The notes under the pieces were generated by a model. It saw nothing but the letters and a program-made list of their open reading frames with translations. It had not been told where the DNA came from and searched no databases. Of a stretch of DNA of 6,890 nt, positions 5,724-6,890 are shown piece by piece. The stretch comes from Armatimonadota bacterium (GTDB lineage: Bacteria > Vulcanimicrobiota > JACPDS01). The position numbers were made by a program, and so were the translations under genes. Each line of letters begins with the position of its first letter. Position 1 is the first letter of the stretch. Where the stretch lies: assembly GCA_016183885.1 (NCBI GenBank), contig JACPDS010000150.1, positions 1 through 6,890 on the forward strand, in the 5' to 3' direction.

Positions 5724-6812
5724 ATGGCTGATGACAGCGATAAAACAGAAGAGCCAACAGAGCATAAACTTCAAGAAGCTCGGAAAAAAGGACAGATATT
5801 TAAAAGTCAAGATATAATTTCTACTTTAATGCTGCTTGCCACGTCGTGCGCGCTTTTAGTTTTTGGGAAGAATATTTACCGCTTATTAGCCGATTTTACT
5901 TATTCGCTTTGGAGATTAATCCCTGATTATAAACAAGAAGGAAGACCTTTATTTGCAGATGGTCTTTTATTAGTGGTACTTTTAGCTAAAATTTTGCTTC
6001 CAATTTTACTTGTGGGTTTTATTATGGCTTTTATCGCTAATATTGCCCAAATAAAATTTATTTTTAGCACCGAACCTATGAACCCTAAATTAAGCAAAAT
6101 TAATCCTATTGAAGGATTCAAAAGAATTTTTTCAATAAAATCTTTGGTGGAATTATTAAAACAGCTGGCGAAATTATCGGTAGTGGGCTGGGTAGCTTAT
6201 AAAGTGGTAAAAAGTGAAATTAATTTATTTCAATATGCGGTAATGTGGGATATTAATCAAACTACGCATTATTTAAAAGGGGTAATTATAAAAATTATCG
6301 CTTATATAGCCGCGGCTATGGCTGTTATCGCTATAATTGATTATATTTTTCAACGTCATCAATATCTAAAGCAAATGAAAATGTCTATTCAAGAGCTTAA
6401 AGACGAATATAAAGATACCGAAGGTAATCCTCAGGTAAAAGCTAAGATTCGTCAGTTGATGCGCCAGGGCGCGATGGCGCGAATGATGGAAGAAGTTCCC
6501 GATGCTACCGCTATTTTAACTAATCCTACCCATCTTGCGGTAGCCTTAAAATATTCTCAAGGAGCAACTGAAGCCCCCATAGTAGTAGCTAAAGGGGAGC
6601 GTTTAGTGGCGGTGCAGATTAAAGTAATCGCGGAAGATCATGATATTCCTATTGTGGAAAATGTGGAATTAGCTAAAGCTTTATTTAAATCTTGTGAAAT
6701 TGGACAGACTATTCCGGTAGAATTATATAAAGCCGTAGCGGAAGTTTTAGCTTATTTAATAAAATTAAAAAGGAAAAGAAATCTAAGGAAAAGACTGCCT
6801 AAAGCTGGATAG
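5724..6812 (+). CDS. flhB: Flagellar export switch protein FlhB
   Basis: FlhB is the export-gate protein that switches substrate class from rod/hook to filament after self-cleavage. The 362-residue product begins DKTEEPTEHKLQEARKKGQI (6-25), the family's N-terminal signature. Four membrane segments fall at about 31-50, 86-108, 142-162 and 185-208, and the loop carries EPMNPKLSKINPIEGFKRIF (117-136). The cytoplasmic domain has LKDEYKDTEGNPQVKAKIRQ (225-244) and ILTNPTHLAVALKY with the cleavage site NPTH at 267-270, between Asn267 and Pro268. The catalytic motif is intact. The start ATG has GGGGG at 5710-5714, 9 bases upstream. The element in the preceding spacer separates it from fliR, which it often abuts. 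The antisense frame at 5927-6121 is a shadow. Confidence 0.97.
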   Translation: MADDSDKTEEPTEHKLQEARKKGQIFKSQDIISTLMLLATSCALLVFGKNIYRLLADFTYSLWRLIPDYKQEGRPLFADGLLLVVLLAKILLPILLVGFIMAFIANIAQIKFIFSTEPMNPKLSKINPIEGFKRIFSIKSLVELLKQLAKLSVVGWVAYKVVKSEINLFQYAVMWDINQTTHYLKGVIIKIIAYIAAAMAVIAIIDYIFQRHQYLKQMKMSIQELKDEYKDTEGNPQVKAKIRQLMRQGAMARMMEEVPDATAILTNPTHLAVALKYSQGATEAPIVVAKGERLVAVQIKVIAEDHDIPIVENVELAKALFKSCEIGQTIPVELYKAVAEVLAYLIKLKRKRNLRKRLPKAG

Positions 6813-6870
6813 ATTTAGGAATTTAAAACAGAAAGCGCAAGCAATAAGTGAAGCGGGGGGCTGTCCAAAA

Positions 6871-6878
6871 AGGAGGGG
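6871..6878 (+). promoter_or_regulatory. Shine-Dalgarno site for a gene starting at or beyond the right edge (flhA expected)
   Basis: AGGAGGGG is the best ribosome site in the tail region. The GTG at 6880 is followed at once by CCC TAA, so it is not the start. A start near 6886-6892 would be well spaced; the final TT of the window could begin a TTG. flhA follows flhB in most flagellar operons, which is the only ground for that guess. The remaining tail, 6813-6870, shows no clear terminator. Confidence 0.5.
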
Positions 6879-6890
6879 AGTGCCCTAATT

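Noticed and set aside
5927..6121. Antisense 64-codon open frame opposite flhB
   Set aside because: It is a shadow of the membrane region of flhB, with no own context or recognisable domain.
6813..6890. Search for a riboswitch or small RNA in the tail after flhB
   Set aside because: No known aptamer core was recognised; only a ribosome site and a short GC-richer stretch are visible.

Overview
The window is a piece of a flagellar biosynthesis gene cluster, all on the + strand. By eye it is AT-rich (roughly one third GC). It reads fliK (3' part) - a FlgE/F/G-family hook or rod gene - fliM - fliN - fliO - fliP - fliQ - fliR - flhB. A ribosome binding site at the right edge suggests another gene follows, most likely flhA by family gene order. 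The order matches the fla/che operon of Firmicutes and other deep-branching bacteria, but flgD and fliL are absent from their usual places. The low GC, strong poly-G Shine-Dalgarno sites, several TTG starts and a composite inverted-repeat element suggest an AT-rich bacterium, possibly from an uncultured lineage. The sequence alone does not fix the phylum.

Layout. Positions 1-836 hold the end of fliK (hook-length control). A 120-bp spacer (837-956) carries a perfect 34-bp AT-rich palindrome and a possible promoter, so a new transcription unit may start there. The gene at 957-1781 encodes a flagellar axial protein. fliM and fliN (1874-3128) encode switch/C-ring proteins. fliO, fliP, fliQ and fliR (3213-5490) encode the export-gate assembly factor and the core of the export channel. 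A 233-bp spacer (5491-5723) is the longest non-coding stretch. It holds a MITE-like inverted-repeat element bracketed by two near-identical Shine-Dalgarno blocks. flhB (5724-6812) encodes the export substrate-specificity switch with its NPTH self-cleavage site.

How the genes work together. FliP, FliQ and FliR form the export channel, with FliO helping FliP assemble. FlhB gates export and, on a signal from FliK when the hook reaches its length, switches from hook to filament substrates. FliM and FliN form the cytoplasmic rotor ring that sets rotation direction. The 957-1781 product is an exported rod or hook subunit.

Several start sites need care. fliM, fliN and fliP appear to start with TTG, each behind a strong Shine-Dalgarno site. 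fliM, fliO and fliP are probably shorter at the N-terminus than their longest open frames. I see no undescribed system here: the genes are core flagellar genes. The interest lies in the non-coding structures, the start-site logic and the missing CheY-binding peptide of FliM.
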